Shown: positions 29,557 to 39,342 of the stretch, in pieces | How positions within the stretch are numbered: position 1 is the stretch's first letter | How the letters are laid out: the number at the start of each line of letters is the position of its first letter | Assembly: GCF_004340985.1 (NCBI RefSeq) | Contig: NZ_SLYB01000005.1 | Location: forward strand, 55,478-119,477 | From: Cricetibacter osteomyelitidis | GTDB taxonomy: Bacteria; Pseudomonadota; Gammaproteobacteria; Enterobacterales; Pasteurellaceae | Length of the DNA: 64,000 nucleotides | Direction of reading: 5' to 3' | Program-made: the position numbers and the translations under genes | Notes under the pieces: model-generated | Told to the model about the DNA's origin: nothing | Database searches by the model: none | What the model saw: only the letters and a program-made list of their open reading frames with translations

Positions 29557-30348
29557 ATGAAATTAAACAAATTATTCGCTTTAACTGCTGTTGCAGCAGC
29601 CTTAGTATCTACTAACGCTTTTGCTGAAAAAATCAAAGTGGGCGTAATGTCCGGCCCTGAACATCAAGTTGCCGAAGTCGCTGCCAAAGTAGCAAAAGAA
29701 AAATACGGCTTAGAGGTAGAATATGTGGAATTTAACGACTACGCACTGCCAAATACAGCGGTATCTACCAAAGATTTAGATGCGAATGCAATGCAGCATA
29801 AACCGTATTTAGATAAAGATTCTCAAGAGAAAAACTTGAAAAACTTAGTCATTATCGGCAATACGTTTGTATATCCGTTAGCAGGGTATTCTAAAACCAT
29901 TAAAAACGTAAGCGAATTAAAAGACGGTGCAGTAATTGCAGTACCGAATGATCCGAGTAACTTGGCTCGTGCGTTAATTTTACTTGAAAAACAAGGTTTA
30001 ATTAAATTAAAAGATCCGACAAATTTATTCTCAACTTCTATGGATATTGTTGAAAATCCAAAAAACCTACAAATCAAAGAAGTCGATACTTCTATTGCAG
30101 CCCGTGCGTTGGATGACGTGGATTTAGCGGTAGTAAACAACACTTATGCCGGTCAAGTAGGTTTAAACACCACTGAGCACGGTGTTTTCGTTGAAGATAA
30201 AGATTCTCCGTATGTAAACATCATTGTTGCCCGTGACGACAACAAAGACAGCAAAGCAGTACAAGATTTTGTAAAAGCGTATCAAACCGAAGAAGTCTAC
30301 AAAGAAGCACAAAAGTTCTTCAAAGATGGCGTTGTTAAGGGCTGGTAA
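29557..30348 (+). CDS. metQ: Methionine-binding protein MetQ, apparently not lipidated
   Basis: This is a 263-residue NlpA-family solute-binding protein: KIKVGVMSGPEHQVAEVAAKVAKEKYGLEVEYVEFNDYALPNTA, then DANAMQHKPYLD. It delivers methionine to MetNI. The N-terminus is a signal peptide of about 23 residues ending NAFA-EK. It has no cysteine, so it lacks the lipobox that anchors E. coli MetQ and should be processed by signal peptidase I into a soluble periplasmic protein. AAGGAG precedes the ATG. A hairpin element ends the operon. Confidence 0.92.
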   Translation: MKLNKLFALTAVAAALVSTNAFAEKIKVGVMSGPEHQVAEVAAKVAKEKYGLEVEYVEFNDYALPNTAVSTKDLDANAMQHKPYLDKDSQEKNLKNLVIIGNTFVYPLAGYSKTIKNVSELKDGAVIAVPNDPSNLARALILLEKQGLIKLKDPTNLFSTSMDIVENPKNLQIKEVDTSIAARALDDVDLAVVNNTYAGQVGLNTTEHGVFVEDKDSPYVNIIVARDDNKDSKAVQDFVKAYQTEEVYKEAQKFFKDGVVKGW

Positions 30349-30370
30349 TTACGTATAAAGAGTTTATGAA

Positions 30371-30436
30371 GGTGGCAAATAGGGGCCACCTCAGACTATT
30401 GACAAACCCACCTGATTTTATAAATCAGGTGGGTTT
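30371..30436. repeat. Double hairpin with TCAGACTATTGACAAACCCA, metQ/pepD junction
   Basis: GGTGGC / GCCACC (30371-30390) is followed directly by TCAGACTATTGACAAACCCA (30391-30410). That motif runs into a second long stem, AAACCCACCTGATT / AATCAGGTGGGTTT (30404-30436). The two hairpins probably terminate metNIQ and pepD, which converge here. The motif matches the copy at 63981 at 19 of 20 bases. Confidence 0.8.
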
Positions 30437-30480
30437 TCAAATGGCAATCGCCGCATTTTTACTCTTGGATTGTGCCTAAA

Positions 30481-31935
30481 TTAGTGAATATTAGCCAACA
30501 ATTCCGTCAATAATTTCCAATAGGTTTGCACGGCCGGAATATGGACTTTTTCGTCCGGCGAGTGTGCGTTTAAAATAGTCGGGCCTACGGAAACCACGTC
30601 CAGATTCGGATATTTTTCTTTAATCAGACCACACTCAAGACCGGCGTGAATCACTTTTATTTTTGCTTCTTCACCTAAAATTTTATCGTACACTTGCTTG
30701 GTTAATGCGGTGAGCGGGGAGTGAATATCAGGATTCCAGCCCGGATAGCTGCCGTAGAAACGAATATCGTCACCGGATAATTCGGTGATGGATACTAAGG
30801 TTTCTCGCACGTATTGCTTACCGCTTTCATTAAGTGAACGGATTAATACATTGGCTTTGACTTTATCTTCCTCGGTGTTTACTACGCCCAGACTCAAAGA
30901 AGTTTCCACCACGCCCGGTACAGAGTCACTCCAACGGATTACACCGTTTGGCAAGGCGTTTAACAAATGAATCACATCACGCGTGCTGGTGGCTTCAAAT
31001 ACTTGCAGTGATTTTTCGGTGCTTTGTAAGAATAAAGTCAGATTCGGTTCGGCAACCGCTAATTCCGCAACCATCAAATTTTTGAAATTTTCCACCGCAC
31101 TTTCCAGTAATGTCACATCATCGTTAAAGGCTAATGTCACGGCAGCTTCGCGTGGAATGGCGTTACGCACGGAACCGCCGCGGATATGACTTAATGTGAA
31201 TTCGAATTGCGGTACGGTTTCCGTTAAATGCACTAAGAAACGAGCTAATAATTTAATGGCATTGACACGCCCGCTATGAATATCACAGCCCGAATGACCG
31301 CCGCGTAAACCTTTTAAGACAAGTTCATATTGCTGCTTATACTTGTTCGGTTTGAATGAGAGTGGAATGGTTAAATTTCCGTCTATGCCACCGGCACAAC
31401 CGATATAAATTTCACCGTTTTCTTCGGTATCGGTATTGATCATCAGATTGCTTTGCAACCAGTTGCAACGTAATCCTTTCGCACCGTCCATACCGGCTTC
31501 TTCAGTCATCGTCAGCAATACTTCTAACGGTGGATGCACGACATCGTCACTGTCTAATACGGCTAAGGCGGAAGCTAAACCGATACCGTTATCCGCACCT
31601 AACGTAGTGCTTTTGGCTTTCACCCAATCACCGTCGATATAAGGTGAAATAGGATCCTTGGTAAAATCATGAGGCGTGCCTTCATTGGCTTGCGGCACCA
31701 TATCTAAATGAGCCTGCAGGGCGATAGACGGACGATTTTCCATTCCTGGCGTTGCCGCTTTACGAATTAAAATATTGCCGGCTTCATCACGTTCTACAAA
31801 TAAATTTTTATTTTTTGCCCATTGTACAATAAAGTCAGCAAGCTTTTCTTCGTGATAAGAAGGATGGGGGATGGCACATATTTGATCAAACCATTGCCAT
31901 AATAATTGGGGTTGCAGGGTTGAAATTTCAGACAT
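30481..31935 (-). CDS. pepD: Cytosol aminoacyl-histidine dipeptidase
   Basis: PepD is an M20-family zinc dipeptidase that hydrolyses Xaa-His and other dipeptides. The 484-residue protein has the zinc-site blocks [10 protein letters not shown] (about residue 75), [19 protein letters not shown], the catalytic pair [13 protein letters not shown], and the dimer-domain [12 protein letters not shown]; the last ligand is in [19 protein letters not shown] precedes the ATG. It converges on metNIQ and is divergent from gpt. Confidence 0.95.
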   Translation of the reverse strand: MSEISTLQPQLLWQWFDQICAIPHPSYHEEKLADFIVQWAKNKNLFVERDEAGNILIRKAATPGMENRPSIALQAHLDMVPQANEGTPHDFTKDPISPYIDGDWVKAKSTTLGADNGIGLASALAVLDSDDVVHPPLEVLLTMTEEAGMDGAKGLRCNWLQSNLMINTDTEENGEIYIGCAGGIDGNLTIPLSFKPNKYKQQYELVLKGLRGGHSGCDIHSGRVNAIKLLARFLVHLTETVPQFEFTLSHIRGGSVRNAIPREAAVTLAFNDDVTLLESAVENFKNLMVAELAVAEPNLTLFLQSTEKSLQVFEATSTRDVIHLLNALPNGVIRWSDSVPGVVETSLSLGVVNTEEDKVKANVLIRSLNESGKQYVRETLVSITELSGDDIRFYGSYPGWNPDIHSPLTALTKQVYDKILGEEAKIKVIHAGLECGLIKEKYPNLDVVSVGPTILNAHSPDEKVHIPAVQTYWKLLTELLANIH

Positions 31936-32072
31936 TGTCCTCTCCTTTATAAAATATTACGGAAATCCACCGCACTGAGTGAAAAATTTGTCGTAAATAA
32001 TAGCATATAACGACGTTTTGCGTTATCCTTAGCCAATTTTTTTATATTTATATTTAGAAAAGGTATTATTTT

Positions 32073-32537
32073 ATGAGCGAAAAATACGTAGTGACGTGGG
32101 ATATGTTCCAAATGCATGCCCGCAAATTATCTGAAAGTTTATTACCGGCTTCCCAATGGAAAGGAATTATTGCCGTTAGTCGCGGCGGTTTGTTTCCGGC
32201 TGCCGTGATTGCCCGCGAGTTGAATTTACGTCATGTGGAAACCGTGTGCATTGCCAGTTATGATCACGATCAGCAAAGCGAATTACGTGTATTACATGCC
32301 GCGGAAGTACCGAACGGCGGTGCAGGCTGGATTGTTGTAGATGATTTAGTGGATACTGGTAACACTGCTCGTGCTATTCGTGAAATGTACCCAAATGCGA
32401 AGTTCGTTACCGTATTTGCCAAACCGGCAGGTGCGTCATTAGTGGATGATTATGTGATTGATATTCCGCAAGGCACTTGGATTGAACAGCCTTGGGATCT
32501 GGGGTTGGGCTTTGTTCCGCCGCTTGCGAGAAAATAG
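32073..32537 (+). CDS. gpt: Xanthine-guanine phosphoribosyltransferase
   Basis: Gpt salvages guanine and xanthine to GMP and XMP with PRPP. The 154-residue length is normal. The PRPP motif is [14 protein letters not shown] (about residues 86-99), and the purine-side segment is [26 protein letters not shown] precedes the ATG. A paired uptake-signal terminator follows, so it is monocistronic. Confidence 0.96.
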   Translation: MSEKYVVTWDMFQMHARKLSESLLPASQWKGIIAVSRGGLFPAAVIARELNLRHVETVCIASYDHDQQSELRVLHAAEVPNGGAGWIVVDDLVDTGNTARAIREMYPNAKFVTVFAKPAGASLVDDYVIDIPQGTWIEQPWDLGLGFVPPLARK

Positions 32538-32563
32538 GCGGGAAATAAATCATCGCAATCAGT

Positions 32564-32593
32564 AAAAAGTGCGGTAAAATTACCGCACTTTTT
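32564..32593. terminator. Paired uptake-signal terminator after gpt
   Basis: AAAAAGTGCGGTAA / TTACCGCACTTTTT is a perfect 14-base stem with a two-base centre. Each arm contains one full uptake core. Confidence 0.93.
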
Positions 32594-32618
32594 CTATCAA
32601 TAACAATAGCGAAATCTT

Positions 32619-33431
32619 ATGAATACAATTCAATCTTCTGATGCCGGATTTTGGTTATTAACACAGGGTTCAACGGTACATTTAGTCAATGACCGACTGC
32701 TTTATGGCCGTGCCGATGAATTTGGATTGACAGGCTTGAAAGGCATGATAATTGGTGCATGGAAAAACCTGGATGAATCCATGCAACCGCTTTGGTTGGT
32801 ACAGGAAATTACCAATGATAACAGAGAGTATTTTTCTTTGCGTGATCAGCTGCGTTTGCCGCAACGGGAATTTAATCTGCTGAATCGCGGTGTGGAATTG
32901 AATCATTTCTTTAAGACCCATCAATTCTGCGGCAAATGCGGGCATTCCACCCATATCACAGCCGATGAATGGGCGGTGCAATGCGATAATTCGCAATGTA
33001 ATTACCGCACTTATCCGGTGATTTGTCCGTCAATTATTGTAGCGGTACGCCGAGACAAAGAGATTTTATTGGCTTGCCATGCCCGTCATAAAGACGAAAA
33101 AATGTACACCACATTGGCAGGCTTTGTGGAAGCGGGCGAAACCTTCGAGAAAACCGTAGAGCGGGAAGTGTTTGAAGAAACCGGGATTAAAGTGAAAAAT
33201 ATCCGCTATTTCGGCAGTCAGCCTTGGGCATTTCCCAATTCGCAAATGGTGGGCTTTTTAGCGGATTACGACAGCGGAGAAATCCGTATTCAAGAGGCGG
33301 AAATTGCCGATGCAGCTTGGTTTCGCTATGACGACGAATTACCCAAACTCCCCCCGCAGGGCACGATCGCATTAAAACTGATCCGTGCAACTTTAGAACT
33401 TTGTGCAAAAGAAGAGATTATCAATGACTAA
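32619..33431 (+). CDS. nudC: NAD-capped RNA hydrolase / NADH pyrophosphatase
   Basis: NudC hydrolyses NADH and removes NAD caps from RNA. The 270-residue protein has the zinc ribbon CGKCGH...CDNSQC (about 104-127). The Nudix box is [23 protein letters not shown], followed by the NudC-specific [12 protein letters not shown]. It is followed by hemE with an eight-base overlap. The nudC-hemE-yjaG-hupA order is the same as in E. coli except that nfi is missing. Confidence 0.95.
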   Translation: MNTIQSSDAGFWLLTQGSTVHLVNDRLLYGRADEFGLTGLKGMIIGAWKNLDESMQPLWLVQEITNDNREYFSLRDQLRLPQREFNLLNRGVELNHFFKTHQFCGKCGHSTHITADEWAVQCDNSQCNYRTYPVICPSIIVAVRRDKEILLACHARHKDEKMYTTLAGFVEAGETFEKTVEREVFEETGIKVKNIRYFGSQPWAFPNSQMVGFLADYDSGEIRIQEAEIADAAWFRYDDELPKLPPQGTIALKLIRATLELCAKEEIIND

Positions 33432-34506
33432 ACCAGAATTAAAAAATGATCGTTACTTACGTGCGTTGCTACGTGAACCCGTGGATATGACGCCGATTTG
33501 GGTGATGCGTCAGGCCGGACGTTATTTGCCGGAATATAAAGCCACTCGTGCGCTAGCGGGTGATTTTATGTCTTTATGCCGTAATGCAGATTTAGCCTGC
33601 GAAGTGACTTTGCAACCATTGCGTCGCTATGCTTTGGATGCGGCCATTTTATTTTCCGATATTTTAACCGTGCCCGATGCGATGGGGTTAGGATTGAGCT
33701 TTGGTGCGGGTGAAGGACCAAAATTTGCCCGTCCGATTGAAAACCGAAGTGCGGTACAGAATTTGCCGATTCCCGATCCGGAACAAGAGTTGCAATATGT
33801 GATGAATGCCGTACGGACAATTCGCCGCGAATTAAAAGGCGAGGTACCTCTGATCGGTTTTTCCGGCAGTCCTTGGACCTTGGCCACTTATATGGTGGAA
33901 GGCGGTTCCAGCAAAGCGTTCACAAAAATCAAAAAAATGCTTTATACCGAACCACAGGTATTGCATCTGTTATTAGATAAACTGGCCGATTCCGTGACAC
34001 TTTATTTGAACGCTCAAATCAAAGCCGGTGCACAAGCGGTGATGATTTTTGATACTTGGGGCGGCGTGTTGGCTTATCGCGATTATAAAGATTTCTCCTT
34101 GCAATATATGCACAAAATTGTGGACGGTTTGATTCGCGAGTACGACGGTCGTCGCGTGCCGGTAACCCTATTTACCAAAGGCGGCGGTTTATGGCTAGAA
34201 GCGATGGCGGAAACCGGCTGTGATGCTCTAGGTTTGGATTGGACGGTAAATATTGCCGAAGCCAAAGCCCGCGTGGGGCATAAAATGGCATTGCAGGGCA
34301 ATATGGATCCCTCTGTGCTATATGCCTCCCCTGAGCGTATCGAGCAAGAAGTGCGGTCGATTTTGGCGGATTTTGCCAGCTGTGGAGAAAATGGCAGCGG
34401 GCATGTATTTAATCTCGGTCACGGCATCCATCAAGATGTGCCGGTAGAATCCCCGAAAGTGTTGGTAGATGCGGTGCATCGTTATTCTCAGGCGTATCAT
34501 AAATAA
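33424..34506 (+). CDS. hemE: Uroporphyrinogen decarboxylase
   Basis: HemE converts uroporphyrinogen III to coproporphyrinogen III in haem synthesis. The 360-residue length is typical. Signatures are [19 protein letters not shown] near the N-terminus, the catalytic aspartate in [15 protein letters not shown], and [17 protein letters not shown] take the ATG at 33424, which overlaps the nudC stop; the frame opens 21 bases earlier inside nudC. Confidence 0.96.
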   Translation: MTKPELKNDRYLRALLREPVDMTPIWVMRQAGRYLPEYKATRALAGDFMSLCRNADLACEVTLQPLRRYALDAAILFSDILTVPDAMGLGLSFGAGEGPKFARPIENRSAVQNLPIPDPEQELQYVMNAVRTIRRELKGEVPLIGFSGSPWTLATYMVEGGSSKAFTKIKKMLYTEPQVLHLLLDKLADSVTLYLNAQIKAGAQAVMIFDTWGGVLAYRDYKDFSLQYMHKIVDGLIREYDGRRVPVTLFTKGGGLWLEAMAETGCDALGLDWTVNIAEAKARVGHKMALQGNMDPSVLYASPERIEQEVRSILADFASCGENGSGHVFNLGHGIHQDVPVESPKVLVDAVHRYSQAYHK

Positions 34507-34515
34507 GGAACCCCT

Positions 34516-35106
34516 ATGCGAAATCCGATTCATAAGCGTTTGGAAAATCTGGAAAGCTGGCAGCATTTTACTTTTATGGCGGCTCTGTGTGAGTGGATGT
34601 ATCCCAATTTTCACTTATTTTGTGAAGTGACGGAACAGCCGCAAAACGCCAAAATTTACCACAATATTCTTAATTTGGTATGGGAATTTCTCACGGTTAA
34701 AAATGCTAAGATCAATTTTGAAAGCCAACTGGAAAAATTGGAAAATATCATTCCCGATGTAAATGATTACGAATTTTTCGGTGTCGTGCCCGCATTGGAT
34801 GCCTGTGAAGCTTTATCGGAATTATTGCACGCCATTATTGCCGGTGAAACGTTGGAAAGAGCGGTCAGAATTTCACAAATTTCATTGCAAACGGTAGCAA
34901 CCTTATTGGAAACGGAAGCTGATCGCGATTTATCCGAACAAGATTTAAAAAATATGGATGACATTCAAGCAGAATTGGACGTGCAATGGCAGATATTTCG
35001 CGTATTGAAAGACTGCGAAGAACGTGATATTGAGCTGATCTTATCGTTGAAAAATGAGATTAGAGCAGAAAAAATAAGCAATATCGGCGTAGAAATTAGT
35101 CAATGA
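34516..35106 (+). CDS. yjaG: YjaG family protein (DUF416)
   Basis: The 196-residue, mostly helical cytoplasmic protein starts MRNPIHKRLENLESWQHFTFMAALCEWMYPNFHLF, the DUF416/YjaG hallmark. The C-terminal part is acidic. Family function is not known. It follows hemE by nine bases with AAGGA, so it is in the same operon, and precedes hupA as in E. coli. Confidence 0.9.
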   Translation: MRNPIHKRLENLESWQHFTFMAALCEWMYPNFHLFCEVTEQPQNAKIYHNILNLVWEFLTVKNAKINFESQLEKLENIIPDVNDYEFFGVVPALDACEALSELLHAIIAGETLERAVRISQISLQTVATLLETEADRDLSEQDLKNMDDIQAELDVQWQIFRVLKDCEERDIELILSLKNEIRAEKISNIGVEISQ

Positions 35107-35181
35107 TGTGACATAGCTCTCATTTTTTGAATATAATTCTTTGCTTTAAGACAATTTTGCATTAATCTTATAACTGTCTGT

Positions 35182-35212
35182 TTGACAGTCAATAATCTCG
35201 GTGAACTTTATG
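35182..35212 (+). promoter_or_regulatory. Candidate hupA promoter beside a short palindrome
   Basis: TTGACA at 35182-35187 lies inside the inverted repeat ACTGTC-TGTTT-GACAGT (35173-35189). The best -10-like hexamer is TTTATG at 35207-35212 with a long 19-base spacer. Only the palindrome is firm; the promoter is tentative. Confidence 0.35.
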
Positions 35213-35263
35213 CGAACTCAGCCGACAAATTAATTTTTTATGGAATATAAAAGGGTATTCATT

Positions 35264-35536
35264 ATGAATAAGACAGATTTAATCAATGCAATTGCAAGTG
35301 CAGCAGATTTAAACAAAAAACAAGCAAAAGCAGCGTTGGAAGCAACGTTAGAAGCAATCGCAGGTAGCTTGAAAAAAGGTGAACCTGTACAACTTATCGG
35401 TTTTGGTACATTCAAAGTTAATGAGCGTGCCGCTCGTACAGGCCGTAACCCGCAAACCGGTGCTGAAATTCAAATCGCAGCATCAAAAGTACCGGCATTT
35501 GTTTCCGGTAAAGCATTAAAAGATGCAATCAAGTAA
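35264..35536 (+). CDS. hupA: DNA-binding protein HU
   Basis: HU is a histone-like architectural DNA-bending protein. The 90-residue sequence [32 protein letters not shown], with the beta-arm [31 protein letters not shown], is textbook HU-alpha type. The ATG at 35264 matches the universal HU N-terminus; the frame opens earlier at 35240. It has its own promoter region and a strong terminator. It sits after yjaG, as in E. coli. Confidence 0.96.
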   Translation: MNKTDLINAIASAADLNKKQAKAALEATLEAIAGSLKKGEPVQLIGFGTFKVNERAARTGRNPQTGAEIQIAASKVPAFVSGKALKDAIK

Positions 35537-35559
35537 TTATTAATTTGATCAATGTTTAG

Positions 35560-35587
35560 CCCCGTTGTATTTCAACGGGGTTTTTTT
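35560..35587 (+). terminator. hupA terminator
   Basis: CCCCGTTG / CAACGGGG stem with loop TATTT, followed by seven T. Confidence 0.95.
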
Positions 35588-35590
35588 ATC

Positions 35591-36220
35591 TTAATTTTTT
35601 AGTTTAAGCTGCTTAAAAAGTCGGGTTAATTCCGATTCCGTTAAATAACGAAATTGACCGTTAGGCAAGTTCTCAATGGTAAAATCAGCGGTTTGATAAC
35701 GCACTAAACGCAGTGTAGGAAAACCGATATGAGCCGTCATTCGTCGCACCTGACGATTTTTCCCTTCTGTAATGCGAATTTCCAGCCAGCTTGTAGGAAT
35801 ACTTTTCCGCTCTCGAATTGGCGGCACTCGCTCCCATAAATTCGGCTCAGAAATCAACCGCACTTTGGCGGGCTGAGTTTTTCCGTCTTTCAGCTCAACA
35901 CCTTGACGTAATTTTGCTAAATCCGCTTCTGTCGGCACTCCTTCCACTTGCACCCAATAGACTTTTTCCATTTTGAATTTGGGATTTGCCAAACGGTGCT
36001 GAATTTCCCCGTTATTGGTCAAAATCACCAGTCCTTCGCTATCTCTGTCCAACCGTCCTGCGGCATACACGTTTTTCACCGGAATAAAATCTTTCAATGT
36101 TTTCCGCCCGGCTTCATCGGTAAATTGGGTTAATACGTCAAAGGGTTTGTTGAACAATAGAACTTGAGTGTCCGTAAGATTTATTCGTTTTACTGATTTA
36201 TGTTTTAGATTTGTTTTCAT
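35591..36220 (-). CDS. rluE: 23S rRNA pseudouridine-2457 synthase
   Basis: RluE is an RsuA-family pseudouridine synthase. The catalytic aspartate is in [20 protein letters not shown] (about residues 54-73). The family blocks [44 protein letters not shown] and [22 protein letters not shown] match RluE rather than RluB or RsuA, and there is no N-terminal S4 domain, also as in RluE. Two ATGs lie six bases apart; 36220 is annotated. It converges on hupA. Confidence 0.92.
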   Translation of the reverse strand: MKTNLKHKSVKRINLTDTQVLLFNKPFDVLTQFTDEAGRKTLKDFIPVKNVYAAGRLDRDSEGLVILTNNGEIQHRLANPKFKMEKVYWVQVEGVPTEADLAKLRQGVELKDGKTQPAKVRLISEPNLWERVPPIRERKSIPTSWLEIRITEGKNRQVRRMTAHIGFPTLRLVRYQTADFTIENLPNGQFRYLTESELTRLFKQLKLKN

Positions 36221-36287
36221 TATCAATAGTTAAAAATAATTCTATTAGAGCTATAGAATATATTCGATCAATTTACTTCAAATTATT

Positions 36288-37076
36288 TTAGCATTTATAG
36301 CCTAATTCTTGTGAGATGTTATTCGTTGTCTGTTTAAGAGATTCAAGCAAAAACTCTTTTCCTATCAGCTTTAAGCGTGCGGTAGAAAGTGAAATCGACG
36401 CCGAATACATGACTTTACCCTGAATATCAAAAATGGGGCAGGCGATACAGGTAACACCCAATTCATTTTCTTCATTATCCATTGCAAAGCCAAGCTGACG
36501 TACTCTCACTAATTCTTGTTGCATATTTTCAGCTTTGGTAATGGTGTTGGCTGTTAGCTGCCTGATATATTTGTGATTATTACGCCAATATTTTTCCCAA
36601 TAATCCGGTTGGGCATAAGCCATAAAAATTTTTCCCATTGCAGAACAATATAATTGTAAACGTTGCCCGATATAAGAACGGGTTTTCATCATTCCTATAG
36701 TTGGTTCAAATTTATGAATCATAATCGCATGATCTTCTTCACGCATTGAAAGATTCACTGTTTCTCCGGTTTGTACGTTTAATTGCTCTAAATAGGGCGA
36801 AGTGACGCTCAGAATATTTAGTGAAGATAATGTTTTTTGTCCGATAGCTAAACATTTTGTCGTTAAGCGATATGAACCCACAGTATTAGCGGGTTTCACA
36901 TAACCGCATTCTTGCAAACTATGTAGCATTCTATGTGTGGTGCTTTTATTTAATCCTGATAATTCGGCTAATTTTGCTAATGGGCAGCCGTTAGGATAAT
37001 TACTTAAAATATCAATTAATGATAAGCCTCGAATAAGGCTTTGATTATTCGTTGTTTTTTTATTTTCTTTGTTCAT
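36288..37076 (-). CDS. yiaJ: IclR-family repressor of the diketogulonate operon
   Basis: This 262-residue IclR-type regulator matches E. coli YiaJ throughout: LIRGLSLIDILSNYPNGCPLAKLAELSGLNKSTTHRMLHSLQECGYV is the winged helix (residues 15-65), followed by the IclR effector domain with LYCSAMGKIFMAYAQPDY and NEENELGVTCIACPIFDI. It is divergent from yiaK across a 221-base spacer that holds an inverted repeat and a CRP-like site. The inducer is not predictable from sequence. Confidence 0.93.
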   Translation of the reverse strand: MNKENKKTTNNQSLIRGLSLIDILSNYPNGCPLAKLAELSGLNKSTTHRMLHSLQECGYVKPANTVGSYRLTTKCLAIGQKTLSSLNILSVTSPYLEQLNVQTGETVNLSMREEDHAIMIHKFEPTIGMMKTRSYIGQRLQLYCSAMGKIFMAYAQPDYWEKYWRNNHKYIRQLTANTITKAENMQQELVRVRQLGFAMDNEENELGVTCIACPIFDIQGKVMYSASISLSTARLKLIGKEFLLESLKQTTNNISQELGYKC

Positions 37077-37149
37077 TTAAACCTCTTAACTTGATCTGTG
37101 ATTATCTTAAACATTAATAATAAAACTGCAAAAATAAAATTAAAAAAAA

Positions 37150-37165
37150 TGAGATCTATGTCACA
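37150..37165. promoter_or_regulatory. CRP-like site upstream of yiaK
   Basis: TGAGATCTATGTCACA matches TGTGA-N6-TCACA with one mismatch in the left half, in an AAAA/AAAA context. It lies 133 bases before yiaK and 74 bases before yiaJ. Confidence 0.65.
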
Positions 37166-37239
37166 AAATTGCAAATTTATTTTTAACCTATTGATTTTAA
37201 AAACATTTTATTTTAACGCTAAGTTTGCTTATTTTAGTA

Positions 37240-37259
37240 TTTCGTATCATAATACGAAA
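37240..37259. promoter_or_regulatory. Inverted repeat, probable YiaJ operator
   Basis: TTTCGTAT-CATA-ATACGAAA is a perfect eight-base inverted repeat 39 bases before the yiaK start. IclR-family operators are AT-rich palindromes of this size near the promoter. Assignment to YiaJ is by position. Confidence 0.62.
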
Positions 37260-37297
37260 CATCATTTTAATATGTGAAATTTTATAGGGGTGTTCCA

Positions 37298-38296
37298 ATG
37301 AGAATTTCTTATCAAGAATTAAAAACTGAATTTAAACGGGTATTATTATCTCGCAATATGCGTGAGGATATTGCTGAAGAATGTGCAACGGTATTTGCTG
37401 ATACTACACAAGCGGGAGCTTATTCACATGGCGTAAACCGTTTTCCTCGCTTTATTCAACAATTAGAGAATGGCGACATTGTGCCGGATGCCGAGCCAAC
37501 AAAAGAACTGTCTTTAGGTGCAATTGAACAATGGGATGCTCATCAGGCAATCGGTAATTTGACCGCGAAAAAAATGATGGATCGCGCCATGGAAATCGCC
37601 AAACAACACGGTATCGGTGTGGTTGCATTACGTAACGCGAATCACTGGATGCGTGGCGGTAGTTATGGCTGGCAGGCAGCAGAAAACGGTTATATCGGTA
37701 TTTGTTGGACGAATGCGTTGGCAGTTATGCCTCCATGGGGAGCAAAAGAGTGTCGTATCGGAACGAATCCCTTAATTATTGCAGTTCCGACCAATCCGAT
37801 TACCATGGTAGATATGTCTTGTTCTATGTATTCCTATGGTATGTTGGAGGTACATCGTTTAGCGGGTCGTCAAACCTTTGTAGATGCCGGTTTTGATGAT
37901 GATGGTAACTTAACTCGCGATCCCGCTACTGTAGAAAAAAATCGTCGCTTGTTACCAATGGGATTCTGGAAAGGCTCCGGTTTGTCTATCGTATTGGATA
38001 TGATTGCAACTTTACTTTCTAATGGTGAATCGACAGTTGCAGTGACTGAAGATAAAGATGATGAGTACTGCGTATCTCAAGTGTTTATTGCTATTGAAGT
38101 GGATCGCTTAATTGATGGGCCAACCAAAGAGGCGAAATTAAAACGTATTATGGATTATGTGAGAACGGCAGAACGCGCTGATCCGAATGTGGAAGTACGT
38201 TTACCCGGTCACGAATTTACTGCGATCTTAGCCGATAACAAAGCAAATGGGATTCCGGTAGATGATTCTGTTTGGGCTAAATTAAAATCGTTATAA
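37298..38296 (+). CDS. yiaK: 2,3-diketo-L-gulonate reductase
   Basis: YiaK (DlgD) reduces 2,3-diketo-L-gulonate to 3-keto-L-gulonate with NADH. The 332-residue length equals the E. coli enzyme. It belongs to the LDH2/MDH2 family: [19 protein letters not shown], the catalytic histidine region [13 protein letters not shown], and [11 protein letters not shown] near 160-170. The ATG at 37298 follows AGGGG; the frame opens 24 bases earlier. First gene of the yia module. Confidence 0.95.
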   Translation: MRISYQELKTEFKRVLLSRNMREDIAEECATVFADTTQAGAYSHGVNRFPRFIQQLENGDIVPDAEPTKELSLGAIEQWDAHQAIGNLTAKKMMDRAMEIAKQHGIGVVALRNANHWMRGGSYGWQAAENGYIGICWTNALAVMPPWGAKECRIGTNPLIIAVPTNPITMVDMSCSMYSYGMLEVHRLAGRQTFVDAGFDDDGNLTRDPATVEKNRRLLPMGFWKGSGLSIVLDMIATLLSNGESTVAVTEDKDDEYCVSQVFIAIEVDRLIDGPTKEAKLKRIMDYVRTAERADPNVEVRLPGHEFTAILADNKANGIPVDDSVWAKLKSL

Positions 38297-38303
38297 CGTG
38301 TTA

Positions 38304-38336
38304 ATGGTGCAATTATAAATATTGCACCATCTTTTA
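38304..38336 (+). terminator. Hairpin between yiaK and yiaL
   Basis: ATGGTGCAAT / ATTGCACCAT is a perfect ten-base stem followed by CTTTTATT. Since yiaL continues the operon, it may be a partial terminator that sets the reductase level above the rest. Confidence 0.7.
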
Positions 38337-38386
38337 TTCTAAAAGTGCGGTCAATTTTCAGCGCATTTATGACAACGAGGTGAAAT

Positions 38387-38857
38387 ATGTTTTTCGGGCA
38401 TATATCAAAAATTAATCCTAATCAATATCCTACTGCGATATTGCAAGCGTTAGAATATTTACGCAGCACGGATTTTGATACGTTAGATGCCGGTTGTTAT
38501 TCAATAAAAGGTGACTCTGTTTATGTTCAGGTATTAGATTTGGAAACAAAGCCAAAGTCATCTTATCAACCCGAAGTACATCGTCGCTATTTAGACGTGC
38601 AATATTTACATTCAGGTAAAGAACGAATCGGCGTGGCTACCGACTTAGGCAACAATAAAATCGCTATGGATTACAATCCTGAGCGCGATATTTTGTATTA
38701 TGAAGATGTTGCATTTGAATGCGAGCTTGTCATGCAACCGGGTGCTTTTGCCGTTTTTTTCCCTGAAGATATTCACCGTGCCGCTTGTATTGATAGTGAA
38801 CCAAGTAAAATTCGTAAAGTCGTGGTTAAAATTGCGATGACTGAATTGGAGGACTAA
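38387..38857 (+). CDS. yiaL: YhcH/YjgK/YiaL family cupin-like protein
   Basis: This 156-residue beta-sandwich protein of the DUF386 family (YhcH/YjgK/YiaL) has YQPEVHRRYLDVQYLHSGKERI and AVFFPEDIHRAACI, the usual metal-binding His/Glu positions. Members sit in sialic-acid and acid-sugar operons and may act as anomerase or sugar-binding enzymes; the reaction is not established. It lies 2 bases before yiaM. Confidence 0.9.
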   Translation: MFFGHISKINPNQYPTAILQALEYLRSTDFDTLDAGCYSIKGDSVYVQVLDLETKPKSSYQPEVHRRYLDVQYLHSGKERIGVATDLGNNKIAMDYNPERDILYYEDVAFECELVMQPGAFAVFFPEDIHRAACIDSEPSKIRKVVVKIAMTELED

Positions 38858-38859
38858 TC

Positions 38860-39342
38860 ATGAAATCATTTGCTATGTTTGTCAGTAAGGCATTGAATGT
38901 CGCTATTGTGCTTATTCTTAGCGTAATGTCCTGCTTGGTCTTTATCAATGTCGTTTTACGCTATGGTTTCAATAGCAGTATTAGTATGACAGAAGAACTT
39001 TCTCGCTATCTATTCGTTTGGTTGGCATTCCTGGGGGCAATCGTTGCATTTGGTGAGAATCAACATGTGAGTGTCACTATGTTAACTGACCGTTTATCAA
39101 AATATAAACGTAAAGTGCTTTATGTTTTCACCGATATTGCCATGTTATTCTGTTGTTATTTGATTGTGAGTGGTAGTTATACTCAATTTTTATTGAATAT
39201 CAATAATTTAGCACCAATTTCCGGTATCCCTTTAGGCGTTAATTATTTAGCAAGTGTGATTGCAGGTGTACTCATTGGCATCATTATTATTGCGCGTATT
39301 ATTTCTACTCTTGGGCTATTAGTTAAAGGAGAAAGGGAATGA
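38860..39342 (+). CDS. yiaM: TRAP transporter small permease
   Basis: This 160-residue DctQ-type membrane subunit has four predicted transmembrane helices. The family-typical MTEELSRYLFVWLAFLGAIVAFGENQHVSV lies at about residues 43-72. With YiaN and YiaO it forms a sodium-driven TRAP importer for 2,3-diketo-L-gulonate. Its stop overlaps the yiaN start by four bases. Confidence 0.94.
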   Translation: MKSFAMFVSKALNVAIVLILSVMSCLVFINVVLRYGFNSSISMTEELSRYLFVWLAFLGAIVAFGENQHVSVTMLTDRLSKYKRKVLYVFTDIAMLFCCYLIVSGSYTQFLLNINNLAPISGIPLGVNYLASVIAGVLIGIIIIARIISTLGLLVKGERE

